Positions 1 through 5,796 of a stretch of 10,503 bases of DNA are shown here, piece after piece. Each line of letters starts with the position of its first letter. Position 1 is the stretch's first letter. Both the position numbers and the translations under genes were made by a program. The DNA is from Kiritimatiellia bacterium (GTDB lineage: Bacteria > Verrucomicrobiota > Kiritimatiellia > RFP12 > UBA1067): contig JAFPNP010000319.1 in NCBI GenBank assembly GCA_017411125.1, positions 1-10,503 on the forward strand, in the 5' to 3' direction. Below the pieces are notes generated by a model. That model made no database searches. It had not been told where the DNA came from and worked only from the letters and a program-made list of their open reading frames with translations.

Positions 1-76
1 ACGCCTGCCCGGCAGCCGTACCGCACGCAGACGCGATGGCCGCCAAAACCACAAAGGTATAGAGACGAAAATCCAT
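1..76 (-). CDS. 5' end of an exported-protein gene (truncated by window edge)
   Basis: Only the first 25 codons are inside the window. They read Met-Asp-Phe-Arg, then a hydrophobic run (YTFVVLAAIASA), then CGTAAGQA. This looks like a secretion signal with a short charged N-region, a hydrophobic core and small residues near the cleavage site. The Cys at residue 18 could make it a lipoprotein, but the residue at -3 is Ala, a weak lipobox; signal peptidase I cleavage after an Ala is equally possible. The gene diverges from recN. The start is supported by an extended -10 box ending 6 nt upstream, which leaves no room for a ribosome binding site. The mature protein is not visible, so no function can be given. 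Confidence 0.6.
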   Translation of the reverse strand, partial: MDFRLYTFVVLAAIASACGTAAGQA

Positions 77-82
77 GAGCGC

Positions 83-112
83 ATTATACCATAGAAACCT
101 GTCGTTCCGCAA
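83..112 (-). promoter_or_regulatory. Promoter of the truncated left gene, extended -10, predicted leaderless
   Basis: On the minus strand TATAAT (88 to 83) is preceded by TGG, giving a TGnTATAAT extended -10. A weak -35, TTGCGG (112 to 107), lies 18 bp upstream. Counting from the -10, transcription should begin at about position 76, which is the A of the ATG. This is a motif-based inference without transcript data. Confidence 0.6.
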
Positions 113-143
113 GTGCGCGTCGGCGATGCAATGGGATCCGCAG

Positions 144-161
144 TTTGGCATGGCAACCAAA
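144..161. promoter_or_regulatory. Possible operator, TTTGG-N8-CCAAA inverted repeat
   Basis: TTTGG (144-148) and CCAAA (157-161) form an 18-bp interrupted inverted repeat in the recN / left-gene divergent intergenic region, ending 5 bp before the recN -35 box. The position suits a repressor or activator site. Five-base arms are short enough to arise by chance, and the repeat does not match the LexA box types I know (CTGT-N8-ACAG, GAAC-N4-GTTC, GTTC-N7-GTTC). Confidence 0.2.
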
Positions 162-166
162 GGAAT

Positions 167-195
167 TTGACGTTTCTCCCACTTTTTGATATAAT
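167..195 (+). promoter_or_regulatory. recN promoter, TTGACG-N17-TATAAT
   Basis: A near-consensus sigma70-type promoter: TTGACG (167-172), a 17-bp spacer and TATAAT (190-195), with TGA directly before the -10 (extended -10). The predicted transcription start is near 202, only about 6 nt before the recN ATG at 208. Confidence 0.8.
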
Positions 196-207
196 CCGGC
201 GCGTTGC

Positions 208-1929
208 ATGCTTACACGCCTTTCAGTCCGCAATCTTGCCATCGTCGAATCGGCCGACGCCGAATTCGGCGCTGGCTTGAACATCATTACCGGCGAGACC
301 GGCGCAGGCAAAAGCGTGCTCATGGGCGCACTCGAACTCGTGCTGGGGGCACGTTCGGACGCCTCGGCCGTCCGCGACGGCGCCAAGGAAGCACGCATAG
401 AAGCGGAGTTCGCGCTTTCGGAAACACGCGCCCGCGCAGAGGTGGAACGGATACTGGAAAACGCCGGTCTGCCGCAATGCGAGGACGGGCTGCTCGTCAC
501 GAGGCGCACGGTGTCCGCATCTGGCGGCGGGCGCGTGTACGTGAACGACGCCGCATCCACCGTCCAGACGCTCCGTGCGCTCGGACGCGTGCTGGTGGAC
601 GTCCACGGCCCGAACGACCACCAGTCGCTTTTGGAAGAATCCTTCCAGCGACGGCTTCTCGACGCATACGGAAAAATCGACACGTCCACCTATTCAGCCG
701 CATGGCAGCGTCTTTGCGCCGCGCGCGACGAACTTTCCACCCTGCGCGGCGACGCGGGAGACTTCGCCGAGGAATGCGAACGGCTGCGTTATGCCGTGGA
801 CGAACTGGACGCCGCGCAGCTTTGCGAAGAGGACGACACGGAGCTTCCGGCCAGGCACGCCGCGGCGGCGCACGCGACCGAAATTGTAGAATGCGCCAAC
901 GCAGTCGCGCTCGCCCTTTCCGGCGACGACGGCGCCTCCGCAGCGAACGCGCTTGCGGCGGCCGGAGCGCGTCTCGCCGAAATGGCGAAATACCACGCTC
1001 CGGCGGACGAATGGCGCGAGGAACTTGAATCCATCGCTGTGCGAGTGCAGGAACTTTCGCGCAGCGTCGAAGACTCGGCAAGCCGCATCGACGCGGATCC
1101 CGACGCGCTCCAGGCTCTTGACGACAGACTTTCGCTCGTCAACCGCCTCAAGCGCAAATACGGCTGCCCCGACGTCGCCGCCCTCGTCGCCCTGCGGGAA
1201 AAACGCGCCGCACGCCTTGCCGAACTAGAGGGGCGCGACGAACGGATACGCGAACTTGAATCCGCCGTCGCGGCAAGCGAGGCCGAAGTCGCAAAAGAAG
1301 GCGCCGTGCTCGGCGCCGCACGCCGCAAGGCGGCTGAACGCTTCGCAAAAGCCGTCACGAAGGAACTGCACGGACTCGGTTTCCTCAAAGCCGGCTTTGG
1401 CGTGCGCATTTCGGAACGGACGCCGGACGCGAACGGCTGCGACGCGGTGGAATTCCTTTTCGAGCCGAATCCTGGCGAACCCTCGCGCCCGCTGCACGAC
1501 ATAGCTTCCACCGGCGAAATAGCCCGCGTCATGCTGGCGGTGAAGGCGGTCGGCGCGGAGCACGACTTCATCCCCGTCCTCGTCTTCGACGAAATCGATT
1601 CCAACATCGGCGGAGAGGTGGGACGCGCCGTTGGCGAGAAATTGAGCGCCGTTGGCCGCCACCACCAGGTGATAGCGATAACCCACCTGCCGCAAAGCGC
1701 AGTATGGGGCGAAAGGCATCTGGCTGTAGAAAAAACGGTGGCGGGCGGGCGCACCCGCACTTCAATCCGTCTTCTGGAAGGCGACGACCGCGTGGCGGAA
1801 ATCGCCCGGATGCTCGGCGGCGCGTCGCTCACTAGCGTCGTGGCGCAGCACGCTAGGGAGCTGCTCGCGCTCACCGGCCGCCAGGAGGCGGACCGTGCGG
1901 ACGACCGCCACGGTCATCATTGCCAGTAG
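208..1929 (+). CDS. recN: DNA repair protein RecN
   Basis: RecN is an SMC-like cytoplasmic ATPase that acts early in recombinational repair of double-strand breaks. The 573-residue product is about the usual family length. It opens with the typical RecN start (LTRLSVRNLAIVES), has a Walker A GETGAGKS at residues 29-36, a VHGPNDHQSLL segment near 130, a central coiled-coil region, and Walker B VLVFDEIDSNIGG with Asp461-Glu462 followed by ITHLPQ. The ABC signature reads STGEIARVMLA (from Ser434) where many RecN proteins have SGGELSRIMLA, so the second signature residue is Thr. ATG 208 was chosen because it gives the conserved N-terminus and a strong promoter ends just upstream; there is no Shine-Dalgarno sequence. 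The last 59 bp overlap the convergent gene, giving a polar tail (ADRADDRHGHHCQ) probably outside the conserved fold. I see no recognisable LexA box. Confidence 0.95.
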   Translation: MLTRLSVRNLAIVESADAEFGAGLNIITGETGAGKSVLMGALELVLGARSDASAVRDGAKEARIEAEFALSETRARAEVERILENAGLPQCEDGLLVTRRTVSASGGGRVYVNDAASTVQTLRALGRVLVDVHGPNDHQSLLEESFQRRLLDAYGKIDTSTYSAAWQRLCAARDELSTLRGDAGDFAEECERLRYAVDELDAAQLCEEDDTELPARHAAAAHATEIVECANAVALALSGDDGASAANALAAAGARLAEMAKYHAPADEWREELESIAVRVQELSRSVEDSASRIDADPDALQALDDRLSLVNRLKRKYGCPDVAALVALREKRAARLAELEGRDERIRELESAVAASEAEVAKEGAVLGAARRKAAERFAKAVTKELHGLGFLKAGFGVRISERTPDANGCDAVEFLFEPNPGEPSRPLHDIASTGEIARVMLAVKAVGAEHDFIPVLVFDEIDSNIGGEVGRAVGEKLSAVGRHHQVIAITHLPQSAVWGERHLAVEKTVAGGRTRTSIRLLEGDDRVAEIARMLGGASLTSVVAQHARELLALTGRQEADRADDRHGHHCQ

Positions 1930-2677
1930 CCTCGTACACCGCCTTTATGGCGCTTACTACTTCGGCTGCATCGTCGCCGGTCAATCCGAGAGCGTTGGCG
2001 GTCTGGATGAGAAGCGTGTCACGTTCCGCTCTCTGGAGCTGCCGTATTCGATGTGAGAGTTCGCGCATTTCCTTGAATGCGGCGTCGCGCTGCTCGTCGG
2101 TGACGTTTTCCCTGTCGGGATTCATGAGTTCGCGCAGCTCCTCCTGCCGGGCAAGAAGGTCCTGGTATTTGTCGTGCGTCGCTTTCTGCTCCCGCGTCAT
2201 ATGCGCGGTATCGGCGTTCGCCAGCAGGTCGAACTGGGTTTGAAGCCGCGCCCGTCTATGCGCCCGCCACCTAGCCATGCCGTTGGTCATCTGAGCGTAG
2301 CGCTGCGGATCGTCCCTGCGGATGCGTTCCATCCTCTCGCGCATCTGCGCCGCCGAAGGCGGGCCGTGCCGGAACGGCACGTCCTCGCGTTCGATACGGT
2401 TGGACGACGCTGTCGCGTCGGTTGCAGCAACATCGGCGCTCGCGGCAGAATCCGCCGCCTCGGCAAGCTGCCGCTCAAGCCTGCGTATGCGTTCGCGCAG
2501 CCGGTTGAGGTCGGCTTCGGAATGCCCGGCCGCGACGTGCGTACGCGCGTTCCCGCGCACGGCGTCCGGCGCGGCTGCGACATTCCGCGCTTTCGCGCCT
2601 GGATGCGCAACATATCCTATCAAGACACCGGCCAGCAACGCCGGCACGGCCACTGCGGCAATATGGACGGCTTTCAT
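1871..2677 (-). CDS. Membrane-anchored periplasmic coiled-coil protein of unknown function
   Basis: I do not recognise this 268-residue protein. Residues 4-24 form one hydrophobic segment (HIAAVAVPALLAGVLIGYVA) that could be an uncleaved anchor or a signal peptide, so most of the protein should lie in the periplasm. A short coiled coil follows at about 53-76. An Ala/Asp-rich linker (77-95) leads to a long, charged helical region (about 108-225) rich in Arg, Glu and Gln, with repeated EQ/DEQR patterns. The C-terminus is Gly/Pro-rich (PHGPPPGGR). The layout resembles small periplasmic helical proteins of the Spy/CpxP or metal-sensor kind, but I see no diagnostic motif. Its ATG overlaps the stop of the upstream acyltransferase gene as ATGA, so translation is probably coupled and the role may be in the envelope. 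Its 3' end overlaps recN. Confidence 0.8.
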   Translation of the reverse strand: MKAVHIAAVAVPALLAGVLIGYVAHPGAKARNVAAAPDAVRGNARTHVAAGHSEADLNRLRERIRRLERQLAEAADSAASADVAATDATASSNRIEREDVPFRHGPPSAAQMRERMERIRRDDPQRYAQMTNGMARWRAHRRARLQTQFDLLANADTAHMTREQKATHDKYQDLLARQEELRELMNPDRENVTDEQRDAAFKEMRELSHRIRQLQRAERDTLLIQTANALGLTGDDAAEVVSAIKAVYEATGNDDRGGRPHGPPPGGR

Positions 2678-3618
2678 GTTCGTTTGTCTGCCTTTCTCGT
2701 TTTTCTTCGCCTGCGTGGCGGCTGGAGTATCCAGCGGCTGTTATACCAGAACCACTGTTCCGGCGTCTTGCGCACGCCTTCGTCGATAAGCGCCATCGCC
2801 TCGCGCATTATCCGACGGGCTTCCTCCTTGCGGTCGCCGGCTTCCGGAGACGGACGCAATGTAGCGAGATGGTCGAACGTATGAAGCCCGCCCTCGCGCC
2901 GCATTATGGCCACGACGACCGGAGCCCCCGCAGAGACGGCAAGCATGGCGCCGCCGTGCGAAACATTGGCGGTCCCATTGAGAAAAGGCACTTCCGTATC
3001 GGGGAAGGCGACGCGAAGATCGGGAAGTATGGCAAAAGCGCGCCCAGAGGATATTCGGGAGCGTATGTCCTGCAAGACGGAAGCAGAACCGCGCGTGAGC
3101 ACTTCGACATCCGCCCCGTACTGCCTCTGCAGCCAAGCGTCCACGTATGGATTGCGCTGGTGCGCGGCTATTGCCGAAAGCGGGATTCCGTAGCGAGCCA
3201 TCGCCCAGGCAGCCATGTACCAGTTGCCGCAGTGCGGGACGAATATCACCGCGCCACGCCCCTCGTCGACAATCGAACGGAGGCGATCGGCGTACACCTT
3301 CACATCCTTCACGTGCTCATCAATCCACTTTTTGTCCAAACGATGGGCGCGTATCATCTCCACCGCGCTCTGCATCACGTTGGCAAGCGACGCAACGGCG
3401 ATCCGGCGGCACTCGGCGCCGTCCTTTTCGGGGAACACGGACTTTATTCTCTCCAGCGTACGCCTTCGCTGGAAACCGCACGCGAACGCGAGGCGGGCTA
3501 GACCGCGCGCAATCGCGCATGCAATGCGGTACGGCACGGCGTTCACGACCGCACACGCGCAACGCAACGCGGCGTATTCGCAAAGGCACGCAAACCTTGA
3601 TTTTCTTTTCCTTGACAT
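2674..3618 (-). CDS. LpxL/HtrB-family lipid A (lysophospholipid) acyltransferase
   Basis: The family transfers acyl chains to lipid A precursors at the inner membrane. The 314-residue length fits. A basic N-terminus precedes a hydrophobic stretch (about 16-48) that could anchor it. The core shows AVIFVPHCGNWYMAAW (123-138), aligning with the family's HFGNWE block, then AILPDLRV (196-203), VPFLNGTANVSHGG (210-223) and the C-terminal PEQWFWYNSRW (286-296), equivalent to PEQ-W-RRW in LpxL proteins. His129 of the H-x4-D/E motif is present, but the acidic residue is Tyr134, so activity or mechanism may differ. The tail is very basic (PPRRRRKTRKADKR). The start at 3618 is chosen because an extended -10 lies 11-19 nt upstream; the in-frame ATG at 3672 would put the promoter inside the gene. 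It is translationally coupled to the coiled-coil gene downstream. Confidence 0.85.
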   Translation of the reverse strand: MSRKRKSRFACLCEYAALRCACAVVNAVPYRIACAIARGLARLAFACGFQRRRTLERIKSVFPEKDGAECRRIAVASLANVMQSAVEMIRAHRLDKKWIDEHVKDVKVYADRLRSIVDEGRGAVIFVPHCGNWYMAAWAMARYGIPLSAIAAHQRNPYVDAWLQRQYGADVEVLTRGSASVLQDIRSRISSGRAFAILPDLRVAFPDTEVPFLNGTANVSHGGAMLAVSAGAPVVVAIMRREGGLHTFDHLATLRPSPEAGDRKEEARRIMREAMALIDEGVRKTPEQWFWYNSRWILQPPRRRRKTRKADKRT

Positions 3619-3628
3619 GGGGGCATCT

Positions 3629-3637
3629 ATTATATCA
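3629..3637 (-). promoter_or_regulatory. Extended -10 promoter of the acyltransferase operon
   Basis: The minus strand carries TGATATAAT (3637 to 3629), a perfect extended -10. No convincing -35 hexamer is found at 16-19 bp spacing, as is common for extended -10 promoters. The predicted start of transcription is near 3622, giving a leader of about 4 nt before the ATG at 3618 and no Shine-Dalgarno sequence. Confidence 0.65.
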
Positions 3638-3719
3638 TACCCCTTGCGCCTTTCGGAATGCAAAATTGCCATTGCGCCGCTACGTTGTTCGCATCAAAAA
3701 AAATAATGAATTTTACCCC

Positions 3720-3748
3720 TTGCACGGCACAAAGGAAAGTGGTATACT
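3720..3748 (+). promoter_or_regulatory. Promoter of the tRNA-Arg / tRNA-fMet unit
   Basis: TTGCAC (3720-3725), a 17-bp spacer and TATACT (3743-3748), with TGG before the -10 (extended -10). The predicted start is near 3755, about 13 nt before the first tRNA. Confidence 0.75.
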
Positions 3749-3756
3749 ATTGTCCG

Positions 3757-3854
3757 TTTTCCGTTTAGGGCCTGTAGCTCAACTGGATAGAGCATCAGAC
3801 TACGAATCTGAGGGTTGTAGGTTCGACTCCTGTCAGGCCCGCCATTTCGGAAAA
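3757..3854 (+). repeat. 7-bp inverted repeat enclosing tRNA-Arg
   Basis: TTTTCCG (3757-3763) is the exact reverse complement of CGGAAAA (3848-3854). The arms lie 4 nt before the 5' end and 3 nt after the CCA of tRNA-Arg, so the precursor can close an outer helix around the cloverleaf. Confidence 0.55.
3768..3844 (+). tRNA. tRNA-Arg (anticodon ACG)
   Basis: A complete 77-nt cloverleaf. The acceptor stem is GGGCCTG (3768-3774) with CAGGCCC (3834-3840), followed by discriminator G and an encoded CCA (3842-3844). The D stem is GCTC/GAGC. The anticodon stem TCAGA/TCTGA encloses the loop CTACGAA with anticodon ACG at 3802-3804, and the T arm carries GTTCGACTC. The first anticodon base should be edited to inosine by TadA so that CGU, CGC and CGA are read. 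It is the first gene of a two-tRNA transcript. Confidence 0.97.
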
Positions 3855-3945
<91 letters not shown>

Positions 3946-3969
3946 GTTTTCTCCGTCAAAAAAACTAAG

Positions 3970-4326
3970 TCACATTCGAAACTGCTGCATCATCGTACCG
4001 AACTTGCGGCGGCGATTGTCAAGGTCGCCCTGCGTGTCCGGCGCGCCCCAGCTCGGAGCATCGGAATAGACGGGCGAAGAGTCGCCGGTGGCTTCGTTCT
4101 CGTCGAGCCCCGGAAGGCCGCGACGCTTCAATTCTTCGTCCACGAGGCGGCGCTGCTCGCCAGAAAGCTTGAGGTTGAGCACCTGTTCGCGCGTAAGGCC
4201 CTGGGCCGCCAGGAAGCGGTCGGTTTCCGCTATCCGGAGTTCCGCCTCCGAGATGAGGTTCTCGCTCTGGGTTATCGTCTTGCGTATGGTCGCCAGGTAT
4301 TCTTCGACTTCTTTCTGGTCTTTCAC
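3970..4326 (-). CDS. Small 118-residue protein of unknown function
   Basis: I do not recognise this protein. GTG 4326 is chosen as the start because AAGGAGG sits exactly 6 nt upstream; the in-frame ATG at 4347 would place that Shine-Dalgarno inside the coding region and has none of its own. Residues 1-70 look fully helical and heptad-like (KDQKEVEEYLATIRK, ISEAELRIAETDRFL, LSGEQRRLVDEELKRRG). Residues 71-103 are acidic, rich in Gly, Ser and Pro, and probably disordered. The C-terminus is basic and Met-rich (NRRRKFGTMMQQFRM). There is no signal peptide or membrane segment, so it is probably cytoplasmic. It lies 100 nt downstream of the transporter gene in the same direction, separated by two hairpins, so it may be the operon's last gene or separately transcribed; I see no clear promoter of its own. 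Confidence 0.8.
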   Translation of the reverse strand: MKDQKEVEEYLATIRKTITQSENLISEAELRIAETDRFLAAQGLTREQVLNLKLSGEQRRLVDEELKRRGLPGLDENEATGDSSPVYSDAPSWGAPDTQGDLDNRRRKFGTMMQQFRM

Positions 4327-4332
4327 TTGTAG

Positions 4333-4339
4333 CCTCCTT
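4333..4339 (-). promoter_or_regulatory. Ribosome binding site deciding the GTG start at 4326
   Basis: AAGGAGG on the minus strand with a 6-nt spacer to GTG. It is the strongest Shine-Dalgarno in the window and is why GTG is preferred over the upstream ATG. Confidence 0.85.
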
Positions 4340-4349
4340 GGAATCATTT

Positions 4350-4383
4350 GGAATGCGGCGGTCGAACGACCGCCGCATATTCC
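4350..4383 (-). repeat. Long GC-rich hairpin before the 118-residue gene
   Basis: ATGCGGCGGTC (4353-4363) pairs with GACCGCCGCAT (4368-4378) around a 4-base loop, and GGA/TCC extend the stem outside a two-base bulge. No T-run follows on either strand, so it is not a standard Rho-independent terminator. An mRNA-stabilising hairpin, attenuator or repeat element is possible. Confidence 0.6.
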
Positions 4384-4384
4384 G

Positions 4385-4412
4385 TTCAAACGCGGGCGAG
4401 GCCCGTTTTGAA
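4385..4412 (-). repeat. Second hairpin, directly after the transporter gene
   Basis: TTCAAA-CG-CGGGC (4385-4397), loop GAG, GCCCG-T-TTTGAA (4401-4412): an 11-bp stem with a small internal loop, 14 nt past the transporter stop codon on the minus strand. It sits 1 nt from the neighbouring hairpin. It could protect the transporter mRNA 3' end or weaken read-through. Confidence 0.5.
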
Positions 4413-4426
4413 TTTGCGAGACGCCA

Positions 4427-5752
4427 TCAAGCGCCGGTCTCCGCCTCGATTCCGGCCTTGGGCTTGGAGAGGAAGGCGGAGTAGACGAATAGGTACGCAA
4501 GCGCCAGACCGGGCACGAGATAGGCCACCATGAACCCGACCTTGTCGGCAATGTAGTTCTGCACGAGCGGAAGCACGCCGCCGCCGACCACCATCACCAT
4601 GAAGAGGCCGGACGCCGCAGCCGTGTACTTGCCGAGCTTCTCGGTGGCGAGGTTGAAAGTCGAGGGCCACATGATGGAGGTCATCAGGCCGCACAGCGCG
4701 AACAAGAGCGCGGTCAGCGGAACGGTCACCGTCTCGAAGCCCTTGCCCGTGAACACGATCATCTTGGACTGCACGTCGGTCGTCTGCGTGCCGACGAGGA
4801 TGAGGACGATCGCCGTGGCGGTCGTGAACGTCATCAGCGTGCGCGAGGATATCTTGCCGCCGATGAACGCGCCGATCGTGCGCCCCACGAGCATCAGGAA
4901 CCAGTACGTTCCGGCCGCCATGCCGGCGATTCCGGCGGCGTTCGCGACGCCGGCCTTGACGAGCGGGCCGTTGGCGGACGAGAGCCAGAGGTCCATCGTG
5001 GCAGGGATGCCGATCTCGATGCCGACGTACATGAAGATGCCGATCACGCCCAGCAGGCAGTGGCGGTACTTGAGCGGCGCGAACACCGGGATGTCTTCCG
5101 TCGTGCTGCCCTGCTCCGGGTTCTTGATCGGGATGAACGACAGTATGGCGAACGCGCCGGCGAACACCGCCATCGCGATGTAGAGGACGAGATTGACGTC
5201 CGCCACCTTCGTGTCCTTCGTGATCTGCCCGATAAGAGCGCCGACGAGAATCGGCGTCGTGGTGCCGGCGAGCGAGTTGAGGGTCGTGCCGATCATGTTC
5301 AGCTGGTTGCCCTTGTTGCCGCCGCCGCCGAGGAGGTTGAGCATCGGGTTCACGACCATGTTCAGCATGCACACCGAGAAGCCGCACACGAACGCGCCAA
5401 GCAGGTACACGCAGAACGGAATCAGCGCGTTGCCGTCGGCCGCGAACGGCACCTTGCCCGAAACGAACTGGATGGCCACGCCGACGAATCCCGTCGCGAT
5501 GCCGATCATCGCCGTCTTCTTGTAGCCGCACTTGGTGAGCATCTTGCCCGCCGGAATGCCCATGAAGAGATAGGCGAGGAAGTTCATCATGTTGCCCATC
5601 ATACCGAGCATGTTGGAGCCGTCGATGCCCTTCTGCAAGAGCCATACTTTGCCCATCGGCGCGGCCAGGTTCGTCACGAACGAGATCATGCCGTAGATGA
5701 ACATCATGGTTACGATCGCCACGAGGTTCCCGTTTTTCTGTTCAGAAGCCAT
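4427..5752 (-). CDS. FHS-family (GluP/FucP-type) glucose/galactose:H+ symporter
   Basis: A 441-residue inner-membrane protein of the major facilitator superfamily, with about 12 hydrophobic segments across its length. It resembles the fucose-galactose-glucose:H+ symporter family: GIPAGKMLTKCGYKK (65-79) matches the loop after TM2, and LNMVVNPMLNLL (130-141) and QLNMIGTTLNSLAGTTTP (150-167) match the Asn-rich blocks seen in GluP. GVIGIFMYVGIEIGIPA corresponds to the FucP/GluP segment after the central loop. It would import glucose or galactose by proton symport. It is the third gene of a sugar operon, 44 nt after galactokinase, with a weak AAGGA upstream of ATG 5752. Codons are mostly C- or G-ending. 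Galactose is inferred from the neighbouring kinase; the exact sugar cannot be read from sequence. Confidence 0.88.
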   Translation of the reverse strand: MASEQKNGNLVAIVTMMFIYGMISFVTNLAAPMGKVWLLQKGIDGSNMLGMMGNMMNFLAYLFMGIPAGKMLTKCGYKKTAMIGIATGFVGVAIQFVSGKVPFAADGNALIPFCVYLLGAFVCGFSVCMLNMVVNPMLNLLGGGGNKGNQLNMIGTTLNSLAGTTTPILVGALIGQITKDTKVADVNLVLYIAMAVFAGAFAILSFIPIKNPEQGSTTEDIPVFAPLKYRHCLLGVIGIFMYVGIEIGIPATMDLWLSSANGPLVKAGVANAAGIAGMAAGTYWFLMLVGRTIGAFIGGKISSRTLMTFTTATAIVLILVGTQTTDVQSKMIVFTGKGFETVTVPLTALLFALCGLMTSIMWPSTFNLATEKLGKYTAAASGLFMVMVVGGGVLPLVQNYIADKVGFMVAYLVPGLALAYLFVYSAFLSKPKAGIEAETGA

Positions 5753-5796
5753 TTCTTTTATCCTTTTGTTTTATGTTTATGCTTTGCGATTTGCGC

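Noticed and set aside
113..207. LexA (SOS) box upstream of recN
   Set aside because: Searching by eye for CTGT-N8-ACAG, GAAC-N4-GTTC and GTTC-N7-GTTC gave only partial matches. A lineage-specific LexA site cannot be excluded.
789..1874. A 361-codon open frame on the minus strand inside recN
   Set aside because: It is an antisense shadow of recN, rich in Ser, Ala and Arg, with no motif or ribosome site.
3619..3672. N-terminal extension of the acyltransferase to ATG 3672
   Set aside because: It would put the extended -10 promoter inside the coding region, and the added residues do not resemble the family N-terminus.
4386..5645. A 419-codon open frame on the minus strand overlapping the transporter gene
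   Set aside because: It is a shifted frame of the transporter, dominated by Arg, His, Gly and Asp, with no membrane segments.
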